Below, in pieces: positions 50,826 through 63,523 of a stretch of 64,000 nt of DNA. This stretch comes from Liolophura sinensis. Taxonomy: Eukaryota > Mollusca > Polyplacophora > Chitonida > Chitonidae. The notes under the pieces were generated by a model. That model worked only from the letters and a program-made list of their open reading frames with translations. It had not been told where the DNA came from and did no database searches. Made by a program: the position numbers and the translations under genes. Location of the stretch: NCBI RefSeq assembly GCF_032854445.1, contig NC_088302.1:34007979-34071978 (forward strand), given 5' to 3'. Each line of letters begins with the position of its first letter. Within the stretch, counting starts at the first letter, position 1.

Positions 50826-53335
50826 GTGAGTATACACGTCTGTATAGGTGATGGCTGGTATTAGATATTTACAGAATATGTACTTTACATCACAAACTGA
50901 ATAGTCAAAGAAGAATCGATACTTCTTCTTAATACCGATGTTTTGACTTCTTCTGGACAGCTTTGTTATACTCGACGTTAAGTCCCACAAAGGTTTGGCT
51001 GTTATTTATCAGATTTGACATATTGGTGTTTCAAAATAATAACAGACAATAACTTGCATATGGAATACTGTAAGTCTATGTTTCTGTAATGATAAAGAAA
51101 TGAAAAACATGAGATGAAACTGAAACGCTCTGTGGCTTCATTAGCCGGACTGAATTCGCAGAATCTTGCCATCAGAAGGGCATCAGCTATATTCGTTTGT
51201 ATATTAAGATATTTTCTTTCGTTCCATGGCCTAGTTGTCTTGTCTGGGTCTGATTGAATTTTTATGACAGAAAATGCAAACAATGCTTTTTCAGAAATCG
51301 AATCAGCTTTAGTTAAACTTCGTGAGAGTTTCAAAATCTGCGTCATGGACATTATTGAAGAATGCGATTGATTCCTATGACAGCAAAGATTGAAGTTTTT
51401 TTCGTTTTACCCTTATAATTTCATTAGTTTCGAGCATACCCGTGCCATCGACTTTATGGCTGGCAGTGCGTTCTCGGAAACCAACATCATGGCTTGAATT
51501 TTGATAGACCTCGTGGAAGTCTTGGAAGCCTTTGGTCTTTTTGCAAACTGTCTACAGGAATGCTGGACTAAGCCTTATTTCATCACGATGCCATTTATCT
51601 CCTTGCATATTGTAGTAAATGCAAACAATATGTAGCTACAACTGTATGTTTGCCTTTTTCCAAAAAGTCTATAAGACGAAAGGGCTACATCTTGCTGTTC
51701 ATGTGACGATGTCATTTGTACATGTAGCCTATCTGAAGTAATTATGTTCGTTCAAAAAGACAAATAATTAAGAACATGGTTTTGTGGTGATCGCTACAAT
51801 GAAAATAGCATTTTAAATATTTTTTCGACGTTATTGTTTTCTAAACGTTTACAACAACCCTATTGTTTCTATAGATTGTGGCAGGTACATGTGAATAAAA
51901 AGAATGGAACATGTATGGGTATGTGGTTTTCGAGGCCGCTCTCATTGTATGTATCAGGGATTTTGACATATGTCGCAGACAATGGGAATGTACACTATAG
52001 CATGGTATAAAAGGGCATGGGTAGTAAAAGGATACCTATCAGTGTCAAAGGTATATGGATGCTGCTGACGGTTGGCAATTTTTATGTCGGGGCAATAACG
52101 TCTTGGCACGCTGACAGCGGGTCTGTCATGTAGACCTCGCTCACGCCGCCAAACTACATTCCCAATAATTTGCGGATAGAAGTAAGTCACGGAATGCCAA
52201 ACCTCATTCGACGTACGCATTTCACTGACAAAAGCCCTTGTCGTATTTCCATGGCAAGGGTGGTAATTCGACAAAGCTATGTCTGTATCCTAGACGCAAT
52301 TTTGACAGATATTAGAATGTGGCACTTAAATTGCACGTGGTCGTGCACCTGGTGTTCCTGATGCACCTGCTGACACGGGAATGTTTACGTCGAATACGAA
52401 GGCAGTGCATTGTCCGCGCATTGTCTAGAAAGATTGATGTGGAAATTTGCTTACATATCTACGGCTGTGCACATGTACGAGCTGAAGGTATTTGTGTGTG
52501 GTTGACCTTTTGGACGATCGTCATCGCAAATTGCTCACGTATATGTAAAACCATGATCTCAATTTTGTACACTGTCATTTTACATCCATACTTATTATTA
52601 TAGGCCATTTTCATGATGTTACATGTGCAAATGCGTTTCTAACTTTATACGTATGTTGTGTAAATCTAGGCTTGACTCAGCAGGTGAAACTATAGGAATA
52701 TTGTTTTACTGTATATATAGGGCAAAACTCTGACGCTTGTTTTTGTCCGATTTTGAACATGATGTATCGCAACTGCGCAGTGTTCTGTCTGTCTGCCGTT
52801 AAATGGGACGTGGGTGAGAAAATCATTTTGTGGCAATTGGTTCACAATGACATTTTGCCCTTCTCCGACATAACAGAGTCTGCGTTTGACAGTTGAAACA
52901 TTATAAGCCACAGAAGTGAGGCGGCCAACTCGCAAAACAAAATTGTCACATGGTGATGTGTGAAGACGATTTTCTGTTTCAGCATAAACAGATGGCACAT
53001 GCTGCATGTTTGTCAGTACGCTCAAGGCTGAGCGCAAACCAGAAAGCACGATCGTGGATGAACAACAACAATTATTATTTGAATCTGAGTGAAAAAAAAG
53101 CCATTCTGTTTGACCGAACTCTCGTCAACACAATAATGTGACGCCACGCTGGCGTCAGATATAAAACCGTGTCTCTAACAATGTTATTTAGCCGTCATAA
53201 AATAGAATAAAACTGCGTTAAATTCAGCTGGGCCACAACACATTATCTCTTTGTACCTATATATCAGATTCTAAATCGCTTACTTCCATTTACGTGAAGA
53301 TTTAGGTGAATTTTGATATATGCTTATATCATAAA
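50826..53335. other. No gene recognised
   Basis: Intermediate base composition with several 100-residue frames on both strands (for example 52690-53049 minus). None shows a family motif or a paired set of splice sites that I can defend. Confidence 0.35.
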
Positions 53336-53339
53336 TATC

Positions 53340-53452
53340 GTGAGGTAGTCTGCCAGAAATCTGTCCGATTTCCTTCCACCATAATTCTGGCTCACGTCGT
53401 ATAAATGAAATATTTTTGAGCACGGCGTTAAACACCAATGGAATAAATGAAC
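53340..53452 (+). mobile_element. SINE family A tail half, diverged
   Basis: TTTCCTTCCACCATAATTCT, GTCGTATAAATGAAATATTT and GCACGGCGTTAAACACCAAT match the 3' half. Confidence 0.65.
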
Positions 53453-54323
53453 AAATCAAAACTCAAAAAAAAGTAGTTCAATTTGGGCCTCTGGAAATAA
53501 TATAATAATAATTTTTAATTCCAGACACAAAGGTCCACATATATGTTATATGTTATATATCATAATAAATGGCTTCCTCTCGTTCATTAAACTTAATTCT
53601 CATACACCTGGCAAATGACCACCGGTTGGTGGCGGTTGAGTGCGGTGGGACCGAGTGTTCTCACTACGATGATTCATTGTCGCTCACCAGGAATGTTAAA
53701 TACGTTTCAACTTTACTGGTGTCGACCAGCGGTGGGCCGCCGGGGATGCATCAGCACTTATACGATGGCGCGGTCAGTGTTCTCATACAGTCGACGGCGA
53801 CCGCCAGTGGTGAACTGCCGTCTCTATGAGAACCTGACTGTGGACATTTTATAGAAATTTCGATAGAATGCTCGACAAGACATCGCTATTTTACGTATGC
53901 TGTATATTGGTAGACCTGTACCTCCTCACAGATTGGTAGCCTATATTATACTGCAATGGCACGCTGCTGATGCGGGAACAACACGGATATCAGAGTGTGT
54001 GCGTGGTGTCAGTATCTATATGTGGGGACGGGGCGACAAGATTTTAGCACAGATCACTTCACGGACAGTAGAACCCTTTGTTATAACCGCTACTTCCACG
54101 AATTCTGACAAGAACCTTATGCCGATAACGGTCAGAATTTGACCCCCTTATCGTATCACCCATCCGGCTACAGAGGCAATGGCGTTACACTGGCCTATTC
54201 GTTCCAGAAGCAGTTTGGTTATACTTTATACAGCTTTAATACACAAGTAAAGTGTTATACTGAAAACAAATATACCTTCACTGTGATCCATTATTTAATT
54301 GTCAAGATTTATCACCAGGAATG

Positions 54324-54520
54324 ATTTATTTATTTATTTGATTGGTGTTTTACGCCGTACTCAAGAATATTTCAGTTATACGACGTTGGCCACCATTATG
54401 GTGGGAGGAAACCTGGCAGAGCCCGGGGGAAACCGACGACCATGCGCAGGTTGCTGGCAGACCTTCCCACTTACGGCCGGAGAGGAGGCCAGCATGAGCT
54501 GGACTTGAACTCACAACCAT
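54324..54520 (-). mobile_element. SINE family A, nearly complete, extreme head missing
   Basis: The tail, ACGCCGTACTCAAGAATATT, CACCATTATGGTGGGAGGAA, CGCAGGTTGCTGGCAGACCT and CATGAGCTGGACTTGAACTC are present. A GAATGA repeat flanks both ends. Low divergence suggests a recent copy. Confidence 0.8.
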
Positions 54521-54774
54521 GAATGACGATGGTGGGATGTAAATGTACGGAGAAATATATATGAAGCCGCAATTAAGCTATCGGTTCATATAGAAATGTA
54601 TTATGTGAAACAGATCTGTGGAAAAAACGGTTATACTGCTATCAAGTGTGGAACTGAAAGTGTATAAGAAGTTTTGCATGTATTATGGGATGGCAACATG
54701 AGAAAATGCTAAACTAATTTAGAACCGATTCGCCCGACATGACTGTTGTTGGGACCTTTTTGACAAGCAATAAG

Positions 54775-54990
54775 CGGTGGACGGCGTGTGTAGATGGATA
54801 GTTGTCTTCCACCAACATGGTGTACAAATTGCTGTGTCACACGTTGGAAAATTCATACATAATGTTCCACAGGCCGGTGGTTTACCTCGGGCACTCCGGA
54901 TTTGTGTACTCATAAAACCGCATTATTGCATTATCGTATAAGTGAAAATATATTGACGATTGCGTTAAACAGCAGTGAAAAGAAAAAAGT
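54775..54990 (+). mobile_element. SINE family C copy
   Basis: CTTCCACCAACATGGTGTAC, CACGTTGGAAAATTCATACA, GGTGGTTTACCTCGGGCACT and CGTATAAGTGAAAATATATT then GCGTTAAACAGCAG. The order matches the copies at 43867 and 9148. Confidence 0.55.
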
Positions 54991-55569
54991 CAGATGACAA
55001 TAATTACGCCATCGTAGAAGCAATAAAAAATGAATACGCGTGTTTCCGCGTCTGTATTGCGCTTAGATGCATCATAAATCGATGCGAGAATCTACATGCT
55101 TTACTTTTGTTCCGATGATCAAGCCCATATCCCCATATCACTGGTCGAAAAGAGAACTGGACTAATCAAGCATATTGAGCAAATCGACTTCCGACAGCCA
55201 GTTTCTTCTGCTCGATTTTGCTCGGAGATATTTGGTGTGAGCCGACTGAGACGTTTGCGCAGACAGGCCAACGGGCTGGCTCGAGATTACCCCGATTTGC
55301 GCGCAAGCTCCAAACTGATACTGTGTTGCGACAGGAAATCCAAATCTTATCCAAACATACCGTCTTTGTTGAGATGTTCTCCGAACAGTCAGCCCGTGCC
55401 CCGAGCAGAACCTCGCTTGTAAGATAATGTTAGGCAAATAACCGAACTGGGAGACATTGACAACAGGCCCTCGGCACACACTGCACGCAGTGAATACCTC
55501 TGCTGGGTGTTTCAAGCCATGGCTTTTGTTTTAGAACTTAGCCCCTGCTTTGCCCCTATGATATACTGG

Positions 55570-56150
55570 CACGCCCATTTCCACTGTATTTCTACTTCGT
55601 ACTGTAAGCCCATGCATATCCCATGCGTATCCCATGCTTTTACTGTACACTGCACCCGCATTATTATCTAACCTTTCACGGTACGGTTGATACCATGACC
55701 ACTATCTCTGTAAATTATATTATAATGCATGCCCTCGGGAAAGGTTTATACATTCATCACTACTGTATCCATGCCATGCATTGTAGACCTCCCCACTTTT
55801 GCTGACCTTATATTGTTGACACAAATCCCATGGTATATGCCTTGTATTGTAGACTCCATCCTCCTACCCCGGCCTATGATGCTGATATACCTTATATTGT
55901 TGCTGGCATCCCCGTGGTATAAATTCTTTGTACAGTGAAGCTGTATCCATGTCTTATGTTGTAAAATCACCTTTGTATTATAAATCAATGCTTTGTATTG
56001 TGCTTCCGACATCATACTTACTTTGCATTGGAGACACCATCCCCACTTTTGCCTGCTTTGTATTGTGGACAACATCCCCATAATATCCATGCCCTTTTTT
56101 GTTGCTCTGTGCATGGTAGAGAAAGTCCCCATTTCAATCCGGCCTTGTAT
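55570..56150. repeat. Degenerate leader of the 55-bp array
   Basis: Scattered CATGCCTTGTATTGTAGAC-like strings, spaced irregularly, look like decayed relatives of the array that follows. Confidence 0.4.
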
Positions 56151-57722
56151 TATGTATTATGTTGTATTATAAGTTTGTTGTAGACCCCATTCCTGTTCTA
56201 TCCCTGCATGTACCTCCTCTCCATACATTTTGTTGTAGACCCCATCCCTGCTGTATCCATATATGTACCTCCTCGACATGCATTTTGCTGTAGACCACAT
56301 CGCTGTTTTATCCAAACATGTAACTCATCTCCATGTATTTTGCTTTAGACCGCAACCATGCTGTATGTATCCCTCTTGTATCCATACATGTACCTCCTCT
56401 CAATGCATTTTGTTGTAGACCCCATCCATGTTGTAGCCATACCTGTACCTCCTCTCCGTGCATTTTGGTGCAGGCCCCATCCCTGTTGTATCCGTACATG
56501 TACCTCCACAGCGTGCATTTTGTTGCAGACCTCATTCCTGTTTTATCCACACATGCACCTCCTCTCGATGCATTTTGCTGTAGACCCATCCGTGTTGTAT
56601 GCATACGTGTACCTCTTCTACATGCATATTGTTGTAGACCCCCAACCCTGCTGTATCCATACATGTACCTCCTCATGCATTTTACTGTAGACCCCATCCC
56701 TGTTGTATCCATACTTGTACCTCATCTCCATGCCTTTTGTTGTAGACCCCATCCCTGTTGTATACATACATGTACCGCCTCTCGATGCATTTTGTTGTAG
56801 GCCCCATCCCTGTTGTATCCATACATGTACCTCATCTCCATACATTTTGTTGTAGACCCCATCCCTATTGTATCCATACATGTAGCTACTCGACATGCAT
56901 TTTGCTGTAGACTACATCCCTGTTTTATCCATACATGTACCTGCTCTCAGTGCATTTTGTTGTAGGCCCCATCCCTGTTGTGTCCATAGATGTACCTCTT
57001 CTCCATATTAGCCATACATTTTGTTGTAGACCCCCATCCCTGCTGTATCCATACATGTACCTTCTGTCCTTGCATTTTGTTGTAGGCCCCATCCCTGTTG
57101 TATCCATAGATGAACCTCTTCTCCACATTACCCATACATTTTGTTGGAGATTCATCTCTGTTGTATCCATATATGTACCTTGCATTTTGTTGTAGACCCT
57201 GTTGTATCCATACATGTACCTCCTCTCCTTGCATTTTGTTGTAGACCCCACCCTGTTGAACCCTCCATGTTGTATCCATACATGTACCTCCTCTGGAGGC
57301 ATTTTGTTGCACACCCCATCCCTGTTGTATCCATACATGTACCTCCTCTGGATGCATTTTGTTGCACACCCCATCCCTGTTGTATCCATTCATGTACCTC
57401 CTCTCGATGCATTTTGTTGTAGACCCCATCCCTGTTGTATTCATAAATGTACCTCATCTCCATGCATTTTGTTGTAGACCCCATCCCTGTTGTATCCATA
57501 GATGTACCTCCTCTGCATTCATTTGTTGTGGACCCCATCCCTGTTGTATCCATTCATGTACCTCCTCTCGATGCATTTTGTTGTAGACCCCATCCCTGTT
57601 GTATCCATTCATGTACCTCCTCTCGATGCATTTTGTTGTATCCATACTGTTTGCGTATATGTACCTACTCCCCATGTATTTTGTTGTAAACCCCATTCGT
57701 AATGTATCCATGCCTTTTCTTA
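56150..57722. repeat. Minisatellite, ~55-bp unit, about 27 copies
   Basis: The unit is GTAGACCCCATCCCTGTTGT, then ATCCATACATGTACCTCCTC and TCGATGCATTTTGTT. Spacing between neighbouring GTAGACC starts is 55 bp (57419 and 57474). Long open frames on both strands (up to 165 codons) follow from the repeat, not from a gene. Confidence 0.95.
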
Positions 57723-57911
57723 TAGACTCTGTCTAGGAGTTCCATCGTCTGTGGTCACATAACTCATCATGCGGTGTTCACTGTTCTCATATATGACCCC
57801 CAAGCCATACAGATCTGGGATACAGAACATATTGCAAAACTATAATCCCAATGGGTATTGTTTTCAAAACTCTTTGTACCCAACCAGTTTGAATGAATAA
57901 CATAACTTTAT

Positions 57912-57992
57912 GTTTTATTTATTCCCTTGGTGTTTAACGCCGTACTGAAAAATATTTCATTCGTTCGATGTCGGCCACTTTTATGGGTGGCG
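57912..57992 (-). mobile_element. SINE family A tail fragment, old
   Basis: TGGTGTTTAACGCCGTACTG and AAAATATTTCATTCGTTCGA with further divergence. Confidence 0.6.
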
Positions 57993-58080
57993 CAGTACAC
58001 ACGCACATGTAACAGCTATTTAAAGTGTACGGTAATACTATACGTGAGTTATCAAACCTTTTGTGTTATTTTTATTACAG

Positions 58081-59387
58081 GCTCACTGCCACTAAGGTTC
58101 TAACAGCCACATTGTGATAAAAAGTCACCGCCATCTTCACCATGAGGTTCTGGGTCATTTTACTACTTGCATTCCTCGCCACCGTCGCCATGGTAACGGC
58201 ACAAGATGACAAGCAACCAACTCCAGAGTCCGAGAAATCACCAGATATATCCCCAGAATCAGGTGTGTGTGGCGTCATTGTTTGTGACTGACAGTTTGTG
58301 ACCTCAGACTTGTAAACCGAATAGTGGACAGGCCACGTTTTGCTGGGTATAATCAAGTATATTAGGGAAGAAATATTTGATAATTCTGGCAAAGGCAATG
58401 TCGAAAACCCAAAGAATTTCACGTTAACAGACAAATTCTAGCAACTAAAACGCAGTTGTCAAAACTTACGCCATAATAATTGCACAAGAAGGCACATTTA
58501 AGAAGAAGTATATTAAGAAGTTCAGATATTAAAAAAAACGCATTTTAATGAGTGGGAAGCTTGCCACGATCGAATGCTTTCTTAACGATAGTATAAACCG
58601 CTTACACACTCGGGGTACTCGGGGACTGATTGCGATATGCTTATATGCGTGTAGGGTGATAGCTTGGTTGTTTGGGAAAGGAAGTAAGTTAAAGTGCATC
58701 AAAGTAATAACATTTTGGTGAAATCTGGATTAGATAAGAGTTAGAATAGAAAAACTAAATTCCTGCAAAGGAGAGAAATCAGGGGAGATAACCAGTTTGT
58801 CGACATCGAGTTTCCATAAGATGTTGTTATCTCCCTTGTTTGGGTAGTATGTTACCAACATAAATTTATTTATTTATTTAATTGGTGTTTTACACCGTAC
58901 TCAAGAATATTTCATTTATGCGACGGCGGTCAGCATTATGATGGGAGGAAAGCGGACAGTCCGGGTGGACAACGTAAGAAAAGTGAGTAAAGTTCAGTTA
59001 TCAACACTTTGTGGAAGTCAACTGTGACAAACCTACGCTAGTAATTCACTCTTTGTAACACATGCTGCAATCCGTAAATTGTGTACATGTGCACCATGAA
59101 CATCACTTGTAGGTCCCTTCTGTATACTGTTGCCAAAGAATGGTTAATATGGAATGTTTTAAAGGAAATGTAAGCAGCGATATGTATGGGAAAAGTAATA
59201 ATTTTCAACCCAAAATGTATACAAATTCTATTCTCCTATTTTTTTTTTTTCAGATGACAAAGAAGTGGAGAAATCCTCCCCAGAGCCCGAACCGGAGACA
59301 ACTCCGAAATCAGGCGCCGTAACCATCTTGTCAGGGGTCCCTGTGATACTCTTCCCAATTGTCACCATATTTTTGTCCTTCCATTAA
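58081..59387 (+). CDS. Small secreted, probably GPI-anchored acidic protein (84 residues, 2 coding exons)
   Basis: Coding exons are 58142-58262 and 59254-59387 (TAA at 59385-59387); a pyrimidine-rich acceptor at 58080/58081 suggests an upstream noncoding exon. The ATG has a favourable CACCATGA context. Residues 1-21 (MRFWVILLLAFLATVAMVTA) are a signal peptide. The mature part is short and rich in Pro, Glu, Ser and Thr. It contains DDKQPTPESEKSPDISPES followed by DDKEVEKSSPEPEPETTPKS, two related segments each coded next to the splice junction. The C-terminus is a hydrophobic stretch of about 22 residues ending in SFH with no basic tail, behind a small-residue SG site, as in GPI-attachment signals. 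The junction is phase 1 and rebuilds a Gly/Asp codon in frame. I do not recognise the family. A single-span membrane peptide is the alternative. A polyadenylation signal AATAAA lies near 60627. Confidence 0.7.
58862..58965 (-). mobile_element. SINE family A, head-truncated, in the intron of the GPI-type gene
   Basis: (TTTA)n, AATTGGTGTTTTACACCGTA, CGACGGCGGTCAGCATTATG. It lies between the two coding exons of the small secreted-protein gene. Confidence 0.75.
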
Positions 59388-60214
59388 ATATTCACTGAGC
59401 TTCCAAACTAAAACAGAAAGTAAAACCCCACCAAAACCTACAGTCACTAAAATCATAGATCATGCAGTCAAGCTCTTTATCTCAGAGGTGGTATGTATGT
59501 CTACTTTCAACCGGAAAAATCCAATCTCTTCCAGTGCCAGTTTACAACACATTTTGTGGAGACCAATATGATATAGGCGTATTTACAAAACGGAATATTC
59601 GTTGTGATGTTTATATCGCAAGTCACGTTAATGACTTCAACGGAAACTTGGAGACCAATTCTATAACGTGCGTGTGGCAATATGTGTGTGTTCAGTTAGG
59701 TGATGAGTGTAAAACTGGCTTTTTTTCTTCCGCGATAGTAGAGTTAATTTGCGAGCATTTAAAATATCGATGTTGTCAGCCCATTATATTGTCCTTCAAA
59801 GCTCCAGCTTACTCTCGCTTAAAGGTTGTACAAGTTACCTAGCTCCCTTCTTCGACTTGCGTATACGGGATATGCCAACTTAATATAACCCACCGCGCAT
59901 TATGGGGACAAAAAGAGAAGAAAAGATCGAAGACAAATGACTTCTTCTTGAACGATTGTCCGATATTTTCGAACTCTTTTAAATGTGTCTATTTTGTAGG
60001 CATCAGGATGTCTTTTAGGCTTGTGTACATGTATATCTCGACTGTACTTGTTTGTAACGTTTTATATATGCGTCTATATTTTGTACAACCATATAAACTT
60101 TACTGCAATATTGAATGCTTATCATACAGGATTTATTTGCGATAAATGGGTGTTCCATAGGTTTGCTATGCAAATTTACTGGTGCTTTTCTATCCCTGTT
60201 CGCTCGTGATTGTC

Positions 60215-60480
60215 TGCACTCCTCAATGTCTGCAGTCATAATTGTCTGCTGCTCTAATTCGTCTGTGGCGCTCTATGTTTGAAGCCCTCATTTGTATGCA
60301 GACATCAATGTCAGCTCCCTCATTTGACCACAGCCCTAATTGTCTGCAGCCCTTAATGTCCGAAGCCTTCATTGTCTGCGGCCCTTATTTGTCTGCGGCC
60401 CTCAATATCTACATCCCTGATTTGTCTGCAGCCCTCATTTTTCTGCAGCCCTCAATGTCTACGCCCGTTAATGTCTTCCA
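60215..60480. repeat. Degenerate minisatellite, ~21-bp unit
   Basis: About twelve copies of GCAGCCCTCAATGTCT / GCGGCCCTTATTTGTCT. Confidence 0.8.
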
Positions 60481-60716
60481 CAAGTGTTCAGGTAAGATTT
60501 CCTCGTGGAATCTGACCGTTACCTCTTTAACTGGGGCATTTTTACCAAGTTCTGACAGTATTTCTGGCTGCTAAGAAAACATTTAAACGTATTTTTTTGT
60601 TCGCCCGCTCACTTAATGCTCACATTTAAATAAAGTTGTCAATTTGTCACTGTGCTCTTTCTATACAAGTTGTACCTGTTTTCCTTTCAACATTGTGTTG
60701 CACTCTGTATTTGAGA

Positions 60717-60718
<2 letters not shown>

Positions 60719-60757
<39 letters not shown>
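60719..60757. repeat. (TA)n microsatellite
   Basis: A pure TA run of about 38 bp. Confidence 0.95.
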
Positions 60758-60759
<2 letters not shown>

Positions 60760-60905
60760 GCTTCCTTTTTTAGGGGGTGGTGGTTGTATAGTTTCAGGTT
60801 GATCGTTATTTGATTGGAACTTCACGCCGAGCCCTCCTAGAACAATTGACTTTATTCAAGATTGAAGCAAACCAAAGAGAACCCCGCCCCCCTTCCCCTT
60901 CCCCA

Positions 60906-60907
60906 AT

Positions 60908-60941
<34 letters not shown>

Positions 60942-60946
60942 ACACG
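60906..60946. repeat. (CA)n microsatellite
   Basis: CA repeats interrupted once by AAAC. Confidence 0.95.
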
Positions 60947-61376
60947 TTATCATCTTACTGAGTCGGTTTTCTGAAAAACCTCATGACGCAAAGCGTAACA
61001 AGAAGGTTCAAACACGCAATATCATTGGCTACTAAGAGCGACGACATGTGACTGGGCCAGCTTATAAAAATACCTACTTCCGGTATTTTTTATCAACGGA
61101 CTATCTGATACAGAGGGAAGCCAGATTTAGAGACAAGTTTTTAAGTCACTTTCTGTCGCCAAAGGAATATATAAATGCAGCCTGCAAACATGAATTATAC
61201 TAAACTTTGAAGATTACTTATAATATAAATACAATACTTATTAATTTGTACATAGCGGAGTGAATACCACGAATCCTGGACATGAGGTCATTTGCCTTGG
61301 GTCAGGTCATCTTGGCAGGCCGAGCGAGGGTCAGGCTGAGATCAAACCCTGAACTTCTGAGAAGTGGGTCAGCAAA

Positions 61377-61404
61377 ACAAAAAAAAAAAAAAAAAAAAAA
61401 AAAA
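61377..61404. repeat. Poly-A run
   Basis: About 27 adenines; no retroposon body is evident upstream. Confidence 0.9.
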
Positions 61405-61477
61405 GAACACATCAGCTGGTAAGTCAAGCATTACCAGCTCGGCTACCACCCGCGCACACACATAATTGGGTAAAACA

Positions 61478-61632
61478 ATTATTTATTTATTTATTTGATT
61501 GGTGTATTACGCCGTACTCAAGAATATTTCACTTATGCCACGGCGGCCAGCATGGACTTGAACTCACTACGACCGCATTGTTGACAGGCGCCTGGGTCAT
61601 TGCGAGGGGCTGGCGTGCTAACCCCCCTGTGA
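61478..61632 (-). mobile_element. SINE family A with internal deletion
   Basis: The tail and core (ACGCCGTACTCAAGAATATT, CACGGCGGCCAGCATG) join directly to TGGACTTGAACTCACTACGA and the tRNA-side GGCGTGCTAACCCCC. The middle of the element is missing. A second head fragment lies at 61865-61970. Confidence 0.75.
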
Positions 61633-61864
61633 ATTAAGACAATGAATTACGTGTTTCAGGCTAAAGCCAGGTTTGTACAGGTATACAAAATATAAAAGAC
61701 TCTAGCATACAGATACAAACCAGAGCAGTGACGACAATGTCATAGTTGACCAATGGTCACGGGTATTTTCCTCAGATTTTTATTCTAACTGCTCATGTAT
61801 GTGCTTAAAATGAAGCAACGTACATATCCTCATAGCTTAAGTAGAAATGGGTAAGAGGAGTAAC

Positions 61865-61970
61865 GTAGAGGACGCCAGCATGAGCTGGACTTCAACTCAC
61901 GGTGACCGCAATAGTAAGAAGCTCCTGGTCACCGTGCAGCGTACAACCGTGTGCAACTGGCATGTAACAT
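61865..61970 (-). mobile_element. SINE family A head fragment
   Basis: GAGGACGCCAGCATGAGCTG, GACTTCAACTCACGGTGACC and AAGCTCCTGGTCACCGTGCA match the tRNA-proximal half. Confidence 0.6.
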
Positions 61971-61974
61971 TTTC

Positions 61975-63370
61975 AGTGTATAACGTTAGTAATAGAGAAA
62001 AATGTTAATTGTAAAAAAGAAAAGTAACCAAGGACAATCTCTCGAGATGATGTTGGTGGAGACTGTTTTGCACGGCGGTCTCATTAAAAGATAATTCCTG
62101 GATCCTTCGTGTACAATGTGACGTAAGGCATTGCGGTATGTTTTACTGAGAGCATGTTAGATCGTTTAAATTTGACTCCGCAAAGCGCACTTTCTAAACA
62201 CAGCTGACCCAGTTCAACACTAATTTAGCGTAGTGCTGTCAACATAACTGGGGAGAACACCCACATGGCGAAGAGCTGTAGATGAATAACAAGCACACTC
62301 ATTAAAAATTCAAATTTCCGATGAATTTTTTCACTTTAATCATATGGTTTAAGGTTATAGTTAGTATGTGCCTTTGTGCATATTGATTTGAGGTATATCG
62401 ATATTTCGTCTTGCGTTACTTTTTTTAAACAATAAATTAAAACGTTTTTCAAAAGTGAACTAAACTATATGTACGAGACGTACATGCATTGGAGCTCCTT
62501 GTTTCCGTGACTTCGATTGTGGTGTGTACGTGCATTATGAAAAGAAAACATAGCAAGAGAAATTAACATCATGATTAACACACTTGGAGGAAGTTTTTTT
62601 AGCCACATAACATTCTTTTATTTTGGTTGTATTTGTCATACAAAGATAGCATTCCGTGATGTCACAAATGAATTGCACGTGAAATAAGCGAATGCATAAC
62701 CGGCAAATTGGTGCCACAGTGATTATTGTTATTCTTGTGCCGTGTACTGCAGTCTTCTCTGTAGTACTTCAAGTTGTATGCATGAGTACAGTCGTGAACT
62801 TGTGAAGTCGTTTTGGTACAACTCGGGTTGAAAAGGGTAACGCCTAACGTAGGATGCGAGGCGAACGCGGAATGGATGGTGTTACGTTACCACTTCACAT
62901 TCGTCAAGGCTTTAAATGTTCTCTTTAAACTCGAAATACGACCTACAAACAGGCGCCTGCGTTAACTAAAAGGAAATATCCAGTTGCATTTGGGAAGGAG
63001 GGGTACTTTTGAAGGCATCTTGTTTCGTTTAATGCCTAAATTGGGTAGCTCTTTTTATTTTTGGAACTTGTTGATTAATGGTCTTAAACGCTAAGAATCT
63101 TAAGTGTTTTAAAGGACTCCTCAAATGGTCCCTGGTGAAGTAGTTGAAAGTTTGCCCCTGTAGTTGGGAGTTATAGAAGTAACGTATAGATAACGCGAGA
63201 TCCTAAAAGGTCAGGAATTGAGATAGCTTTCTAAAGGTCAACGTATCATTATTCCAGCACCCTGGATGCCCCCAACAATTTGGAGAGGTGGAGGGTAAAG
63301 ACACAAACGTCGGCCAAAGATACTTAAACTCCCAGGAGAGATTTACTAAGACATTGAAATGTTTGGGCTA
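61975..63370. other. No gene recognised; upstream flank of the right-edge gene
   Basis: Ordinary intergenic sequence with no supported exon or repeat. Confidence 0.5.
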
Positions 63371-63375
63371 TGGCA

Positions 63376-63383
63376 TATATAAA
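63376..63383 (+). promoter_or_regulatory. TATA box candidate for the right-edge secreted-protein gene
   Basis: TATATAAA lies 141 bases before the ATG at 63524 and would predict a start near 63406-63412. The position fits a short 5' UTR. Confidence 0.4.
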
Positions 63384-63523
63384 CAGCTAGTTTAACAAGC
63401 AGAATGAATGCGGTGTCGTCTACCCGTCTTTATCTCAACCATAAAGGCCTCTCAGGAAAGAAAAACGAACAGGAGTGTTGTTTTTATGGGGTTCTGTAGT
63501 TCTCCAAGGAAAGCCTTGAAGCA

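Noticed and set aside
52310-52487. Open GC-richer stretch that could be an exon following 50472-50825
   Set aside because: The acceptor needed is weak and the peptide (LHVVVHLVFLMHLL...) shows no recognisable fold or motif. The pairing rests on phase alone.
51954-53049. Minus-strand frames of 106 and 119 codons suggestive of a transposon-derived gene
   Set aside because: I could see no catalytic or domain motif and no terminal repeats, so naming an element would be a guess.
53570-53850. Two overlapping open frames in a GC-rich patch with short inverted GTTCTCATA motifs
   Set aside because: The frames lack family or splice support and the inverted motifs are short; it looks like part of a dispersed repeat (a similar string occurs near 27280), but one other weak match is too little to call.
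55096-55515. Overlapping 108-117-codon frames on both strands in a GC-richer patch
   Set aside because: No family motif, no paired splice sites and equal openness on both strands. This is better explained by base composition than by a gene.
56150-57722. Repeat-protein genes of 80-165 codons on both strands
   Set aside because: They are direct consequences of the 55-bp tandem unit and have no start context, splice sites or signal peptide.
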